A stretch of 32,912 nucleotides of DNA. Source: Clostridiales bacterium. Its GTDB lineage: Bacteria; Bacillota; Clostridia; Peptostreptococcales; Acidaminobacteraceae. Below are positions 32,590 through 32,912 of this stretch, piece after piece. The position numbers were made by a program, and so were the translations under genes. Within the stretch, counting starts at the first letter, position 1, and every line of letters begins with the position of its first letter. The notes beneath the pieces were generated by a model that was given only the letters and a program-made list of their open reading frames with translations, did not search any database and was not told the origin of the DNA. The stretch lies in contig JASUSA010000042.1 of assembly GCA_030446305.1 (NCBI GenBank), positions 1 to 32,912 on the forward strand, written 5' to 3'.

Positions 32590-32912
32590 ATGAAAAAGAA
32601 AGTTGCCGTCGTCTTTACAGGGGGAACGATCTCAATGAAAGTGGATGATCGCATTGCAGCTGCAATTCCCGCTTTATCCAGTGAAGAAATCATGTCAATG
32701 GTCACCAATATTGATCGTGTCGCAAATATTGAAATCGTTAATTTCGGCAGCTATCCGGGTCCTCATATGACGCCTGATAAAATCTTAAAGCTGTCAAAAG
32801 ATGTTCAGGAACTCATTAACCGCAATGATATTGATGGTGTTGTCATTACGCACGGGACGGATTCACTTGAAGAAACTGCATACTTCCTAGATTTAAATAT
32901 TAATCCGTCAAA
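32590..32912 (+). CDS. L-asparaginase, N-terminal part (cut by window edge)
   Basis: The first 107 codons are present, running to the window edge. The N-terminal motif TGGTIS (Thr13) and second motif ITHGTDSLEETAYFL (Thr90, Asp91) are the two nucleophile/substrate signatures of the bacterial asparaginase family. There is no signal peptide, suggesting a cytoplasmic enzyme. The ATG has GGAGG 5 nt upstream and starts MKKKVAVVFTGG. The gene diverges from nifS-thiI. Related glutaminase-asparaginases cannot be excluded from this part alone. Confidence 0.9.
   Translation, partial: MKKKVAVVFTGGTISMKVDDRIAAAIPALSSEEIMSMVTNIDRVANIEIVNFGSYPGPHMTPDKILKLSKDVQELINRNDIDGVVITHGTDSLEETAYFLDLNINPS

Overview
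The window looks like a chromosomal segment of a motile, anaerobic, low-to-moderate GC Firmicute. A Clostridia member related to Fusibacter or Acidaminobacter is my inference. The basis is strong AGGAGG ribosome sites, Clostridia-type versions of YebC, ThiI/NifS and YigZ, a C_GCAxxG protein, a large PBP1 and a sigma-54-controlled acetoacetate/short-chain fatty acid operon. No rRNA, tRNA, CRISPR array, insertion sequence or phage gene was seen. Most genes lie on the minus strand; the plus-strand genes are an NRDE protein, a 77-residue unknown, the PBP1 and a partial asparaginase.

Region 1-3060 (minus) is a chemotaxis operon cheA-cheW-mcp, with the MCP cut by the window edge. Region 3217-9392 (minus) begins with a TetR-type regulator with a palindromic operator, followed by a lipoprotein membrane-fusion protein, an ABC ATPase and an ABC-2 permease. 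The same strand continues into a receiver/histidine-kinase protein, PlsC and a YgjP-type metalloprotease, ending at a hairpin terminator that overlaps the last stop codon. Region 9489-15806 (minus) is a metabolic unit: thiolase, two CoA-transferase subunits and the AtoE transporter behind a well-matched -24/-12 sigma-54 promoter, with the PAS-containing sigma-54 activator gene immediately downstream.

Region 15748-20388 holds a TauE/SafE permease with a FliB-like flagellin lysine methylase, a divergent NRDE (TANGO2) gene, and an operon of C_GCAxxG protein, flavoprotein and YbaK-type deacylase. Region 20417-23544 holds the 77-residue orphan gene with its own promoter and terminator, YebC, and a PadR/DUF2812 pair with an inverted repeat over the predicted transcription start. 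Region 23558-26095 is an hflX-yigZ-CoA-binding operon, divergent from a 1149-residue PBP1 (26206-29655) that carries an unusual extracytoplasmic insertion. Downstream of the PBP1 is a noncoding array of 15-bp tandem repeats, then nifS-thiI (minus) and a divergent asparaginase gene.

Most start codons were set from ribosome-binding sites; several genes use a start inside the longest open frame (for example HflX, YebC, the CoA-transferase subunits and the permease). The least ordinary items are the PBP1 insertion, the 15-bp repeat array, the orphan 77-residue gene with an inverted repeat around its promoter, and a perfect 20-bp palindrome at 23637-23656. I saw no clear new defence or mobile system.
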